Positions 17,160 through 26,106 of a DNA stretch of 64,000 nt are shown here, piece by piece (position 1 is the first letter of the stretch; each line of letters begins with the position of its first letter). This DNA is from Reyranella sp. (lineage in GTDB: Bacteria > Pseudomonadota > Alphaproteobacteria > Reyranellales > Reyranellaceae). The position numbers were made by a program, and so were the translations under genes. The stretch lies in NCBI RefSeq assembly GCF_004297265.1, contig NZ_SCUT01000007.1:124001-188000 (forward strand), read 5' to 3'. The notes under the pieces were generated by a model, which searched no databases, was not told the DNA's origin, and saw only the letters and a program-made list of their open reading frames with translations.

Positions 17160-19811
17160 ATGGATATCAGCAAGGACATGACCACGCCGCCCGGGACGAT
17201 TCGCCGTGTCGACTACACGCCGCCGCCGTTCCTGATCGAAACCGTCGACCTCGATGTCGAGCTTGGGACGGAGACGACCGGCGTCGTCGCGCGACTGGCC
17301 GTACGACGCAATCCGGCGGCGCCGTCGCAGCCTGCCGATCTGATCCTCGACGGCAAGAAGATGGAGTTCGTGTCGGTCCGTCTGAACGGCATGCCGGCGG
17401 CCCACGAGCTGACGCCGGAGACCCTGACCCTTCGCGGCGTTCCCGACAGTTTCGCGCTCGAGATCACCACGCGCCTGAGTCCACAGGACAATACCGAGCT
17501 GACGGGCCTCTACAAGTCACGCGATCTTTTCTGCACGCAGTGCGAGGCCGAAGGCTTCCGCCGCATCACCTATTTCCTCGACCGCCCCGACGTGATGGCG
17601 CGCTACACGACGCGCATCGTGGCCGACCGGGCGCTGGCGCCGGTGCTGCTGTCCAACGGCAATCTGGTCGACAGCGGAGATCTCGGGGACGGCCGGCACT
17701 TCGCCAAATGGGAAGATCCATTTCCCAAGCCGTCCTATCTGTTCGCGCTGGTCGCGGGGCCGCTCGAATGCCTCGAGGACCGTTTCACGGCGCGCTCCGG
17801 TCGCGAGGTGACGCTGCGCATCTACGTCCGCCCCGGCGACGTCGGGCGCTGCGGCCATGCGATGGAATCGCTCAAGAAGTCGATGAAGTGGGACGAGGAT
17901 GTCTACGGCCTCGAATACGACCTCGATACGTTCATGATCGTCGCCATCGACGACTTCAACATGGGCGCGATGGAGAACAAGGGGTTGAACGTCTTCAACT
18001 CGAAGCTCGTGCTGGCCAATCCGGAGACCGCGACCGATCTCGACTATCATTCGATCGAGGCCGTCGTCGCCCACGAATACTTCCACAACTGGACCGGCAA
18101 CCGCGTCACCTGCCGCGACTGGTTCCAGCTTTCGCTCAAGGAGGGGCTGACCGTTTTCCGCGACCAGCAATTCTCGGCCGACATGGGCTCGGCCGCGGAT
18201 GCCCGTATCGACGATGTCCGCCGTCTGCGCGCCGGCCAGTTTCCGGAGGATGCCGGGCCGATGGCCCATCCCGTGCGGCCGGATTCGTACATCGAGATCA
18301 ACAATTTCTACACCGCGACCGTGTACCAGAAGGGGGCGGAGGTGGTGCGGATGATGCACACGCTGCTGGGGCCGGAACGCTTCCGCAAGGGCATCGACCT
18401 CTACTTCCAGCGCCATGACGGCCAGGCCGTCACCTGCGACGATTTCGCGAGCGCCATGGAAGACGCGTCGGGCGTCGACCTCGCCCAGTTCCGCCTGTGG
18501 TATGCGCAGGCCGGCACGCCGGATGTCAGGGTCGAGGGCCGCTACGACGCCGCGGCAAAGCGCTACACGCTGACGGTCGGCCAGCATCTGCGGCCGACAC
18601 CCGGGCAGCCGGAGAAGAAGCCGATGCACATCCCGCTCTCCGTCGGGCTGCTCGACGGCGCCGGCCGCGACCTGCCGCTGAAGCTTGCCGGCGAGGCGGC
18701 GGCGGGCGGCACGACACGCGTGCTCGATGTGCGCAACACGCGCGACGTTTTCGTCTTCGAGGATGTGCCCGAGGAGCCGGTCGCCTCGTTGCTGCGCGGC
18801 TTCTCCGCGCCGGTGAAGCTCGACGCGCCGCGCTCGGACGACGAACTGACCTTCCTGATGGCGCACGACAGCGATCCCTTCGCGCGCTGGGAGGCCGGCC
18901 AGCAGCTCGCCGCCCGGTTGATCCTCGAGCTTGTCGAGGCGCGCAAGGCCGGCAAGCCGATGGCCGTGCCGGACCATTTCGTCGACGCCATCCGCCGCAC
19001 GCTCGACGACCAGCGGCTCGACCGCTCCTTCATCGCCGACGTCGTCACCCTGCCCGGTCTCGCCTTCCTGGGCGAACTGATGCCGGAGATCGACATCGAC
19101 GGGCTGTGGGCCGCACAGCAGCGCGTTCGTTCGGTCCTGTCCGACCAGCTCGCCGACCGCTGGGGCTCCGTCTATGACGCCAACCACGCATCCGGTCCCT
19201 ACCGCTTCACGCCCGGGGAGGTGGGACGCCGTCGCCTGCGCAGCACGGCGCTTTCGTACCTCTCGACCGACAAGGGGGATGCGGCGCGGAAGCGGGCGGT
19301 CGCCTATTTCGAGAGCGCCGGCAACATGACGGAGTCCATCGCGGGCCTGACCGTGCTGGCGGAACTCGGCGGCGCTGAAGGCGAGGCGGCGCTGGCTGCC
19401 TTCTACGAACGCTGGAAGGGCGAGGCGCTGGTCCTCGACAAGTGGTTCGGCATCCAGGCCCGAACGCCGACCGAGGGGACGCTGGAGCGCGTGAAGCGTC
19501 TCGTCGACCATCCATCCTACGACCGCCGGAACCCCAACCGCGTCTATTCGCTGATCGGCGCGTTCGCGTCGGGCAATCCGGTGCAGTTCCACCAGGCCGG
19601 TGGCGCCGGCTATCGCTTTCTTGCCGACCAGGTCCTGGCCACCGACAGGCTCAATCCGCAGATCGCGGCCCGCCTGCTCGGCCCTCTGGGTTCCTGGCGC
19701 CGCTACGACGCGGTCAGGCAGGAGCTGATGAAGCGCGAACTCCAGCGCATCGTCGCCGAGCCTGGCCTGTCGCGCGACGTCTTCGAAATCGCTTCCAAGA
19801 GCCTCGCCTGA
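17160..19811 (+). CDS. pepN: aminopeptidase N (M1 family)
   Basis: An 883-residue zinc exopeptidase that removes N-terminal residues from peptides in the cytoplasm. The order is an N-terminal beta-saddle domain, the GAMEN substrate-anchor motif near residue 270, the zinc site His305-Glu-Tyr-Phe-His309 with the third ligand Glu328 (LSLKEG), a Tyr in the VYQKGAEV region, then the DUF3458-type Ig-like and C-terminal helical domains. The total length is that of proteobacterial PepN. ATG 17160 is preferred because GGAGA precedes it; an upstream frame adds nine unlikely residues. It is transcribed away from the lipoprotein gene across about 180 nt. Confidence 0.95.
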   Translation: MDISKDMTTPPGTIRRVDYTPPPFLIETVDLDVELGTETTGVVARLAVRRNPAAPSQPADLILDGKKMEFVSVRLNGMPAAHELTPETLTLRGVPDSFALEITTRLSPQDNTELTGLYKSRDLFCTQCEAEGFRRITYFLDRPDVMARYTTRIVADRALAPVLLSNGNLVDSGDLGDGRHFAKWEDPFPKPSYLFALVAGPLECLEDRFTARSGREVTLRIYVRPGDVGRCGHAMESLKKSMKWDEDVYGLEYDLDTFMIVAIDDFNMGAMENKGLNVFNSKLVLANPETATDLDYHSIEAVVAHEYFHNWTGNRVTCRDWFQLSLKEGLTVFRDQQFSADMGSAADARIDDVRRLRAGQFPEDAGPMAHPVRPDSYIEINNFYTATVYQKGAEVVRMMHTLLGPERFRKGIDLYFQRHDGQAVTCDDFASAMEDASGVDLAQFRLWYAQAGTPDVRVEGRYDAAAKRYTLTVGQHLRPTPGQPEKKPMHIPLSVGLLDGAGRDLPLKLAGEAAAGGTTRVLDVRNTRDVFVFEDVPEEPVASLLRGFSAPVKLDAPRSDDELTFLMAHDSDPFARWEAGQQLAARLILELVEARKAGKPMAVPDHFVDAIRRTLDDQRLDRSFIADVVTLPGLAFLGELMPEIDIDGLWAAQQRVRSVLSDQLADRWGSVYDANHASGPYRFTPGEVGRRRLRSTALSYLSTDKGDAARKRAVAYFESAGNMTESIAGLTVLAELGGAEGEAALAAFYERWKGEALVLDKWFGIQARTPTEGTLERVKRLVDHPSYDRRNPNRVYSLIGAFASGNPVQFHQAGGAGYRFLADQVLATDRLNPQIAARLLGPLGSWRRYDAVRQELMKRELQRIVAEPGLSRDVFEIASKSLA

Positions 19812-19943
19812 GGCCTGCATATAATTTCACCCAGAATGCCACTTGAAAGGTTGCCGTAATGATGCAATTATAAAGTGTGGGAAGTGGGTAACGAGTTCCG
19901 GCCGGCGCGTGGGGCGCCGGCTCGGAGCCTGGGGTCTAGAAAC
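19812..19943 (+). promoter_or_regulatory. leader region with possible promoter and GC hairpin
   Basis: This 132-nt spacer separates pepN from the secreted-protein gene. It is AT-rich on its left side: TATAAT occurs at 19820-19825, and TTGAAA (19843-19848) is followed 18 nt later by ATTATA (19867-19872), a plausible sigma-70-type pair. At 19901-19921 a perfect 8-bp stem (GCCGGCGC/GCGCCGGC) with a GTGGG loop would form in the 5-prime leader, 22 nt before the ATG. The promoter call is tentative. Confidence 0.35.
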
Positions 19944-20354
19944 ATGGAAACGAACACGAAATTCATTGTTTCGGGTGTGGCGGCTGCTGTTCTGTCGATT
20001 GCAGCCATTGCCTATGCGCAGACGGCCGGGTTCACTGATTCAGCCGGCCCGCAGGCTGTGCAACAATCTGCATCTATGCCGCGATCATCTGTGATGCCAG
20101 GTGAAGTGACATGTGCGTCGCAGCATCAGGAGCAACCGGGTCTGTCGACGTCGGATCTGCTGGCCGACAGCTATGAGATCAAGGCGGCGGTTCCGGGCGG
20201 CGTCTGGCTGCAGAAGAAGAAGGATGTCTTCTACTGCAACTCCGGCGTCACCAGGGATGACGAAACGATGTGCTGGAAGATCCGCGCTCCGCTCAAGGGC
20301 CAGAACTGCACCGACGCCCAGAACCGTGCCCGCTCGAAGGCTCTTCCGAGCTAG
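19944..20354 (+). CDS. small secreted cysteine-containing protein, unknown
   Basis: A 136-residue protein from ATG 19944. The signal peptide is IVSGVAAAVLSIAAIAYAQ, followed by a low-complexity Ser/Gln/Pro segment to about residue 60. A compact C-terminal part holds three Cys (DVFYCNSGV, ETMCWKI, GQNCTDAQ), with another in EVTCASQH. It therefore probably carries disulfides in the periplasm. I do not recognise a family. The ribosome-binding site is weak. It is convergent with the second GMC oxidoreductase, and the two reading frames overlap by 4 nt at their ends. Confidence 0.55.
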   Translation: METNTKFIVSGVAAAVLSIAAIAYAQTAGFTDSAGPQAVQQSASMPRSSVMPGEVTCASQHQEQPGLSTSDLLADSYEIKAAVPGGVWLQKKKDVFYCNSGVTRDDETMCWKIRAPLKGQNCTDAQNRARSKALPS

Positions 20355-21925
20355 GTACCGCTCTGCGGACGGGATCGCTTCAGCTCGTCCGCCATCTTTT
20401 CTGCGATCATGACCGTCGTGAAGTGCGTATTGGCGCGCACGACGGTCGGCATGACTGATGCGTCGATGACGCGCAGTCCTGAGACGCCGATCACCCGGCA
20501 TTCCGGATCGACCACCGAGCGTGGATCGTCCGCGGCGCCCATGCGGCAGGTGCCGCTGGCATGCTGCGCGTCGGAGCATTCGTCGAACATCCAGTCGTCC
20601 AGCGCCTGGGATTCGAAAGCATCCTCGATCGAGCGTCCGGTGGTGCCGTATTCGACCCGCGTCGAGATCGCCTTGAAGGCGGGCTGCAGGCAGAGGTCCC
20701 GCATCCGCTGCACGCCGTCGCGCATGCGGATGAGATCGCTTTCGTCCGACAGCATGCGCTCGTCGACCCGGGGGTCGATGGCGGGATCGCGCGTGGTGAT
20801 ACGTACCGTGCCCTCGCTGAAGGCCTGGAAGGCCGAGACGGCGAGCCGCGCCCTTGCGGTGCCGCCATCTTCCGCCGGCCGCAGGTTGCCGGCGATCATG
20901 ATCATGTCGTTGACACCCGCGCCCGCCAGCTCCGAGGAATAGCGCAGGCAGCAATTGGTGTGGCGATGCATCAGCGTGCTCACCCGCGCATCGTCGTGCA
21001 GGTCGAGCATGAGGCCAAGGATCGGGTGATCGAGCAGGTGCTCGCCGACCGGCCGCTCGGCCACGACCTCGATGCCAAGGCCCGCGAGCAGCGCGCGCGG
21101 ACCGATGCCGGAGCGCTGCAGGATCGCCGGCGAATGGATGGCGCCGGCCGACAGGATGACCTCGCGGCGGGCGCGCACGTTGCGGGCTTCGCCGCCGACA
21201 TTCACGCGGACGCCGCTGACATGCGGGCGATTGCCCTCGAATTGAAGCGTATCGACGACGGCTTCGCCCACGATCGTGAGGTTGGACCGGCCGCGCGCCG
21301 GCTCGAGATAGCCGTCATTGGTCGAGATGCGCAGGCCCTGCCGGCTGTTGATCGCGTAGGGTCCGACGCCGCTGCCGGTCGGCGCATTGTGGTCGGCGCA
21401 CCACGGATAGCCGAGGCCGAGGGCGGCTTCCCTCAGGGCACGATCGACCGTGCCCCATTGATCGACAGGCGCGCGATAGACCGGAATCGGCCCCTGGTTG
21501 CCGTGATAGGGCGCGTCGCCGAAATCGACGTCGGTTTCGAGCTTGCGGAAGTAGGGGAGGACCGCCTCCCAGCCCCAACCTGCGGCGCCCAGGGAAGCCC
21601 AGTCCTCGAAATCCTCGGGGATGCCGCGAATGGCGATCTGGCCGTTGATGGTCGAGCTGCCGCCGATCGCGCGACCGCGCCACAGGAGCTTCGGTTCCTG
21701 GCGCTCGGTGCGGCGCGCCAGCAGCTTCGGGTAGCGGTAGTTGTCGTCGCCGATGGCGCGCAGCGGATTGGGGATGCGCAGGTGGTGCGGCGTTTCGGCG
21801 GTGCGGAAGTCGCGGCCGGCTTCGAGCAGCAGCACGCGCAGCGCCGGATCCTCGCTCAGGCGCGCCGCGAGCGTCGCGCCGGCCGAACCGCCGCCGATGA
21901 TGATGTAGTCGTACTCGTTGTCCAT
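20351..21925 (-). CDS. GMC-family FAD oxidoreductase, second paralogue
   Basis: A 524-residue choline/alcohol-dehydrogenase-like flavoprotein. YDYIIIGGGSAGATLAARL is the FAD motif, GGSSTINGQIAIRG is GMC signature 1, SAGAIHSPAILQRSGIGP is signature 2, and the C-terminus has the active-site His in QHASGTCRMGA and DASVMPTVVRANTH. It differs enough from the copy ending at 11701 to be a distinct paralogue. It is transcribed divergently from the Zn-dependent amidohydrolase across about 87 nt. No clear ribosome-binding site precedes the ATG. The substrate is unknown. Confidence 0.88.
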   Translation of the reverse strand: MDNEYDYIIIGGGSAGATLAARLSEDPALRVLLLEAGRDFRTAETPHHLRIPNPLRAIGDDNYRYPKLLARRTERQEPKLLWRGRAIGGSSTINGQIAIRGIPEDFEDWASLGAAGWGWEAVLPYFRKLETDVDFGDAPYHGNQGPIPVYRAPVDQWGTVDRALREAALGLGYPWCADHNAPTGSGVGPYAINSRQGLRISTNDGYLEPARGRSNLTIVGEAVVDTLQFEGNRPHVSGVRVNVGGEARNVRARREVILSAGAIHSPAILQRSGIGPRALLAGLGIEVVAERPVGEHLLDHPILGLMLDLHDDARVSTLMHRHTNCCLRYSSELAGAGVNDMIMIAGNLRPAEDGGTARARLAVSAFQAFSEGTVRITTRDPAIDPRVDERMLSDESDLIRMRDGVQRMRDLCLQPAFKAISTRVEYGTTGRSIEDAFESQALDDWMFDECSDAQHASGTCRMGAADDPRSVVDPECRVIGVSGLRVIDASVMPTVVRANTHFTTVMIAEKMADELKRSRPQSGT

Positions 21926-21949
21926 GAGGGGTCACTGCTCTCGAAGGGC

Positions 21950-21964
21950 TGGCATGCTTCTTGG
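21950..21964 (+). promoter_or_regulatory. weak sigma-54-like promoter upstream of amidohydrolase
   Basis: TGGCATGCTTCTTGG matches the -24/-12 layout of sigma-54 promoters (GG at -24, correct spacing, TTG) but has GG instead of GC at -12 and C instead of a purine at position 8. It lies about 49 nt before the ATG at 22013. It is listed because three better matches occur elsewhere in the window; alone it would be weak. Confidence 0.3.
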
Positions 21965-22012
21965 TAGAATGCCATCGCCCGTTCAGAAAGCCGCATGCAA
22001 AAGGAGCGCCGC

Positions 22013-23251
22013 ATGGTCGCAAACGTCCTGGAGGTCAATCCCGAGCGCCTATGGGACAGTCTCGAGCGATCGGCCGAGATCGGACGCTTCCGTGACGTCG
22101 GCCTGCGTCGCCTCGCCTTGTCGGCCGAGGACAAGCAGATGCGCGACCTGTTCGTCGAGTGGGCGAGGACGGCGGGCTGCACCGTCGAGATCGATCGTCT
22201 CGGCAATATCTTCGCACGCCGGCCGGGTACCGATCCGTCGCTGCCGCCGGTGGCGATCGGCAGCCATCTCGACACGCAGATCTGCGGCGGCCGGTACGAC
22301 GGCATCCTGGGCGTGCTGTGCGGCCTGGAGGTCGTGCGCACCTTGAACGATCGCGGCCTGCAGACCAAGCGCGGCATCGAGGTGATCTGCTGGACCAACG
22401 AGGAAGGCGCGCGCTTCAATCCGCCGATGATGGGCTCCATGGCCTTCGCCAAGGTGCTGACCCTGGAGAGCGTGCTGGCCACCACCGACGATGCCGGTAT
22501 CACGGTCGAGCGGGCGCTCAACGAGATCGGCTATGCCGGCCCCGCGCCGGTGGGCCGTGAATTCGACGCCTATCTGGAACTGCACATCGAGCAGGCGCCG
22601 GTGCTGGACCGCGAGGGCTGCGACGTCGGCATCGTGGTCGGCGGCTACAAGACCCAGGCACTGCGGCTCACGATCAACGGCGATACCGGCCATGCCGGCG
22701 GCACGCCGATGGCGCAGCGGCGCAACGCGCTGGTCGGGGCCGGCTACGTCATCGCCGCGGTCAACGACATCGGCCTCGCCTATGCCGAAGACGAGGGCCG
22801 CACCACGACGACCCGCATCGAAAGCTTTCCCAACCTCGCCGGCACCTATGCCGAGCAGGTCAAGCTCACCATCGACTTCCGTCACATCGATGCCGACCGC
22901 TTCAAGGCGATGCGCGCCGAGGTCGATGCCGCGATTGCGGCGGCGGCGAAGAAGGCCAATGTCGAGATCGAGGTCGCCGAGGGCTGGAGCTGGGGCAGCG
23001 AACTGTTTGCGCCGGAATGCATCGAACTGCTGAAGACAACCGCCAAGGAGCTCGGCCTGCCTTATCGCGAGATGCGCAGCCAAGCCGGTCACGATGCCTA
23101 CGCGGTGGCGACCGTGGCGCCGACGGCGATGATCTTCACGCCGTGCTTCGAGGGTATCAGCCACAACGTGAACGAGGCGATCGAGCTCGCCCGCTCCGTT
23201 CCCGGCGCCAACCTCCTGCTGAACGCTGCCGTCGCCCGCGCGAACCGTTAG
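22013..23251 (+). CDS. Zn-dependent amidase/hydantoinase-carbamoylase (M20 family)
   Basis: A 412-residue metallo-hydrolase of the N-carbamoyl-L-amino-acid hydrolase / allantoate amidohydrolase / beta-ureidopropionase group. AIGSHLDTQICGGRYDG supplies the first metal His/Asp pair, TNEEGARFNP the bridging glutamates, LELHIEQAPVLD a further metal-site His, and SQAGHDAYAVA the C-terminal His. MMGSMAF and GDTGHAGGTPM (dimerisation-domain region) are also typical. ATG 22013 is chosen because AAGGAG lies 7 nt upstream. Members release ammonia or CO2 from carbamoyl or ureido amino acids, which fits nitrogen scavenging; the exact substrate is not readable. Confidence 0.88.
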   Translation: MVANVLEVNPERLWDSLERSAEIGRFRDVGLRRLALSAEDKQMRDLFVEWARTAGCTVEIDRLGNIFARRPGTDPSLPPVAIGSHLDTQICGGRYDGILGVLCGLEVVRTLNDRGLQTKRGIEVICWTNEEGARFNPPMMGSMAFAKVLTLESVLATTDDAGITVERALNEIGYAGPAPVGREFDAYLELHIEQAPVLDREGCDVGIVVGGYKTQALRLTINGDTGHAGGTPMAQRRNALVGAGYVIAAVNDIGLAYAEDEGRTTTTRIESFPNLAGTYAEQVKLTIDFRHIDADRFKAMRAEVDAAIAAAAKKANVEIEVAEGWSWGSELFAPECIELLKTTAKELGLPYREMRSQAGHDAYAVATVAPTAMIFTPCFEGISHNVNEAIELARSVPGANLLLNAAVARANR

Positions 23252-23261
23252 CTCACTCTTG

Positions 23262-23290
23262 TCTCCTCCCCCGTAAGACGAGGGAGGGGA
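23262..23290. repeat. palindromic CCTCCC/GGGAGG intergenic repeat
   Basis: TCTCCTCCC at 23262-23270 can pair with GGGAGGGGA at 23282-23290 around a short loop (CCGTAAGACGA). Close relatives occur at 40695-40715 and as part of a larger mosaic at 43909-44010, always between genes. It sits just after the amidohydrolase stop and before the sigma-54 promoter of operon A, so it could act as a terminator or be a dispersed REP-like element. Confidence 0.55.
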
Positions 23291-23304
23291 AGAATTGGCG
23301 TCGG

Positions 23305-23319
23305 TGGCATGGGATTTGC
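23305..23319 (+). promoter_or_regulatory. sigma-54 promoter of operon A
   Basis: TGGCATGGGATTTGC fits the RpoN consensus TGGCACGRNNNTTGC at all fixed positions except C to T at position 6. GG and GC elements are at the required spacing. Transcription would start near 23330 and leave a leader of about 140 nt before the binding-protein ATG at 23469. The same motif heads operons B and C. The cognate enhancer-binding protein is not encoded in this window. Confidence 0.72.
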
Positions 23320-23468
23320 GTCGTTGCCGCAAAGACTGTTCGCGATTCACGACCCGTTACGGCGGGTGGCATGGGGGTGCAGTCGTCATCGAAGCGTCTT
23401 GGGGCGCTGGCGATGGATGACGTGAAAGACGGCGGACGGCGTCCTTTCATCCGATGAATGGTGGCGAT

Positions 23469-25076
23469 ATGAAGCGGCGAGTTCTTCTGCAGGGTGCGGC
23501 GGGTGCAGCGTTTATGGCGGGCGGGGCACTTCCGGCGGCGGCCCAGAGCCGCGCCGAAACCCTGCGCTATGTGACGGGCGCGACCATCAACACGCTCGAT
23601 ACGACGATGCCCGGCGCGACGCGCGAGGCATTCGGCCTCAGCATGAACGTCTATGATCGGCTGTTCAGCTTCGGCCGCAAGAAGGTGGGCGAGAATTGGG
23701 CATTCGATCCCGACACGATCCGCGGCGAACTGGCCAAGTCCTACAGCATCAGCCCCGACAGCAAGGTCATCACGATCACCTTGCGGCCTGATGCGACCTG
23801 GCATGACGGCACGCCGGTGACGGCGGAAGACGTAAAGTGGTCGCTCGACCGGCATGTCACGGCGAAGTCCCTCGCGGCGCCGCAGTTCACCACCGGTTCG
23901 CTGACCAAGGCCGATCAGTTCAAGATCGTCGATCCGCAGACGGTGACCGTGACGCTCGACAAGCCGGACCGTCTTGCGCTTGCCAACCTGTGCGTCTGCT
24001 ACGCCATCATGATCAACAGCAAGCTGGCGAAGAAACATGCGACCGCCGACGACCCGTGGGCGATGGAATGGATGAAGACGAATACTGCGGCCAGCGGTGC
24101 CTACATCGTGGACAGCCACAAGCCGGGCGAGAGCACGGTGCTCCGCCGCAATGAAAAGTGGATCGGCGGCGCCGGCGGCGCGCTGCCCTTCTTCAAGCGC
24201 ATCATCATCCAGACGGTGCCGGAGCCCGCGACCCGCGCCAACCTGATCGAGCGCGGCGATGCCGACCTCGCCATCGATCTGGCGGCCAGCGATCTGCCGA
24301 CCATCGAGAAGTCGGCCAAGTCCAAGGTCGTGTCGATCCCGCAGACCAACGGCTTCACGCACATCTCGATGAACACGCAGATGGCGCCGTTCGACAATCT
24401 CAAGGTCCGCCAGGCCGTCGCCATGGCCTTGCCCTACGAGGACATGTTCAAGGCGGCGATCTTCAGCCGCGGCACCAAGCTCTACAACGCGACCTGGTCC
24501 ACCGTGCCGCCGGATGCGAGCTTCCCGCAGGCCATTCCCAACAAGACGGATCTGGCGAAGGCCAAAGCCCTGCTGGCCGAGGCGGGGCATCCCAACGGCT
24601 TTTCCACGACCTTCGCCTTCACCGCGGGCCAAACGGCGACGGCGGAACCGATGGCGGCGCTGGTCAAGGAATCGCTGGGCAAGATCGGCATCCAGGTCGA
24701 GATCCAGAAGAAGCCCGATGCCGAGTTCAACACCCTCGAGTCGGAGAAGAAGATGCCGCTCTTCACCGACGGTGCGACCGCGTGGCTGCCCTATACCTAC
24801 TACTTCTTCTATCTCTACTTCACGCGCGACCAGCGTTGGAACTTCGCGAGCTTCAAGAGCAAGAAGATGGAGGACCTGACGCTCGACGCCCGCTACCAGA
24901 CGGACAAGGCGAAGTACGAGGAGGACTGCAAGCAGATGATCGAGCTGTTCAACGCGGAGACGCCGTTGATCATGCTGTGGCAGCCCAACCATGACGCCGT
25001 GATGGCCAAGTCGGTGGACGGCTATACCTACCAGTTCTACCGCCAGGCCGATTTCCGCGACCTCAAGCGGGTCTAG
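23469..25076 (+). CDS. ABC importer substrate-binding protein, peptide/opine type (SBP_bac_5)
   Basis: A 535-residue periplasmic binding protein. The ATG at 23469 has GGTGG 4 nt upstream. The N-terminus is a twin-arginine-like signal (MKRRVLLQGAAGAAF, then AAAQ). The cluster-C fold is recognised by VITITLRPDATWHDGTPVTAEDV near residue 105, DNLKVRQAVAMAL near residue 310 and the GIQVEIQKK/ADFRDLKRV end segments. It delivers substrate to the two permeases and fused ATPase that follow. The family binds di- and oligopeptides, nickel, opines and other amines; the ligand here is not clear. Confidence 0.9.
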   Translation: MKRRVLLQGAAGAAFMAGGALPAAAQSRAETLRYVTGATINTLDTTMPGATREAFGLSMNVYDRLFSFGRKKVGENWAFDPDTIRGELAKSYSISPDSKVITITLRPDATWHDGTPVTAEDVKWSLDRHVTAKSLAAPQFTTGSLTKADQFKIVDPQTVTVTLDKPDRLALANLCVCYAIMINSKLAKKHATADDPWAMEWMKTNTAASGAYIVDSHKPGESTVLRRNEKWIGGAGGALPFFKRIIIQTVPEPATRANLIERGDADLAIDLAASDLPTIEKSAKSKVVSIPQTNGFTHISMNTQMAPFDNLKVRQAVAMALPYEDMFKAAIFSRGTKLYNATWSTVPPDASFPQAIPNKTDLAKAKALLAEAGHPNGFSTTFAFTAGQTATAEPMAALVKESLGKIGIQVEIQKKPDAEFNTLESEKKMPLFTDGATAWLPYTYYFFYLYFTRDQRWNFASFKSKKMEDLTLDARYQTDKAKYEEDCKQMIELFNAETPLIMLWQPNHDAVMAKSVDGYTYQFYRQADFRDLKRV

Positions 25077-25080
25077 CACC

Positions 25081-26106
25081 TTGCTGACCGGCATCCTGCG
25101 CCGGGTCGGTCGACGCCTGCTGGCGTCGATCCCGGCCCTGTTCGGCGTGGTGGTCGTCACTTTCGTGCTGATGCGGGTGCTGCCGGGCGACCCGGCGGTG
25201 TTCTTCTCCTCCGGCCCCTCCGCCGGCAAGGAGGAGATCGAGGAACTGCGCCGGAGCATGGGGCTCGACCGGCCGATCCCGGTGCAGCTCGTGCGTTATC
25301 TGGGCGAGGTCGCCACCGGCAATCTCGGGCGCTCGATGACGACGGGCCAGCCTGTCATATCGGACATGACGCGCCGCCTGCCGGCGTCGCTCGAACTCAC
25401 CTGCACGGCGCTCTTCATCGCGCTGATGTTCTCCATCCCGCTAGGCGTGGCGGCGGCACTGCGGCCCGGCACGGCGATCGACCATGTCGTTCGCATGCTG
25501 TGCACGCTCGGAGTCTGCGTGCCGACCTTCGTGTCCGGCCTGCTGCTGATCTATGCCTTCTACTATCTGCTCGGCTGGGCGCCCGATCCGACGGGCCGCA
25601 TCGACATCTTCGCCTCGGCCCCGCCCGACATCACCGGCTTCTTCCTGATCGACTTCGCCCTGAAGGGCGACTGGGAGGGATGGATGGCGGCCTTCTCGCA
25701 GCTCCTGCTGCCCGCCTGCACCATGGCGCTGTTCGTGCTTGCGCCGCTCGCCCGCATGACGCGCGCCTCGATGCTGGCGGTTCTGGGCAGCGACTTCATC
25801 CGCACTGCGCACGCGATGGGCCTGTCGCGGCTGCGCATCATCGTGGCCTATGCACTGCGCAACGCGCTGCTGCCGGTGCTGACCATCACCGGGATCGTGT
25901 TCTCGACCATGCTGGGCGCCAACGTGCTGGTGGAGAAGGTCTTCTCCTGGCCCGGTGTCGCCTCCTATGCGCTCGATGCGCTGCTCGCCTCCGACTACGC
26001 GCCGGTGCAGGCCTTCGTTCTCCTGATGGCGATGATCTTCGTCATGGTGAACGTCACCATCGACGTCCTGTACGGCATTGCCGATCCGCGGGTCTCCGTC
26101 GCATGA
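25081..26106 (+). CDS. ABC importer permease, DppB type
   Basis: A 341-residue inner-membrane permease starting at TTG 25081, 4 nt after the preceding stop; no ATG or GTG gives a family-like N-terminus. The conserved start RRLLASIPALFGVVVVTFVL and RVLPGDPA, GLDRPIPVQ, GNLGRSM, and the cytoplasmic EAA-like loop (FIRTAHAMGLSRLRIIVAYALRN) are all DppB/OppB features. About six membrane helices are visible. The ATG of the next permease overlaps its TGA by four bases. Confidence 0.92.
   Translation: MLTGILRRVGRRLLASIPALFGVVVVTFVLMRVLPGDPAVFFSSGPSAGKEEIEELRRSMGLDRPIPVQLVRYLGEVATGNLGRSMTTGQPVISDMTRRLPASLELTCTALFIALMFSIPLGVAAALRPGTAIDHVVRMLCTLGVCVPTFVSGLLLIYAFYYLLGWAPDPTGRIDIFASAPPDITGFFLIDFALKGDWEGWMAAFSQLLLPACTMALFVLAPLARMTRASMLAVLGSDFIRTAHAMGLSRLRIIVAYALRNALLPVLTITGIVFSTMLGANVLVEKVFSWPGVASYALDALLASDYAPVQAFVLLMAMIFVMVNVTIDVLYGIADPRVSVA

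Noticed and set aside
23365..23379. Second sigma-54-like motif TGGCATGGGGGTGCA before operon A
   Set aside because: The GG to GC distance is one base short and the TTG is missing, so it should not work as a -24/-12 promoter. It may be a degenerate copy of the 23305 site.
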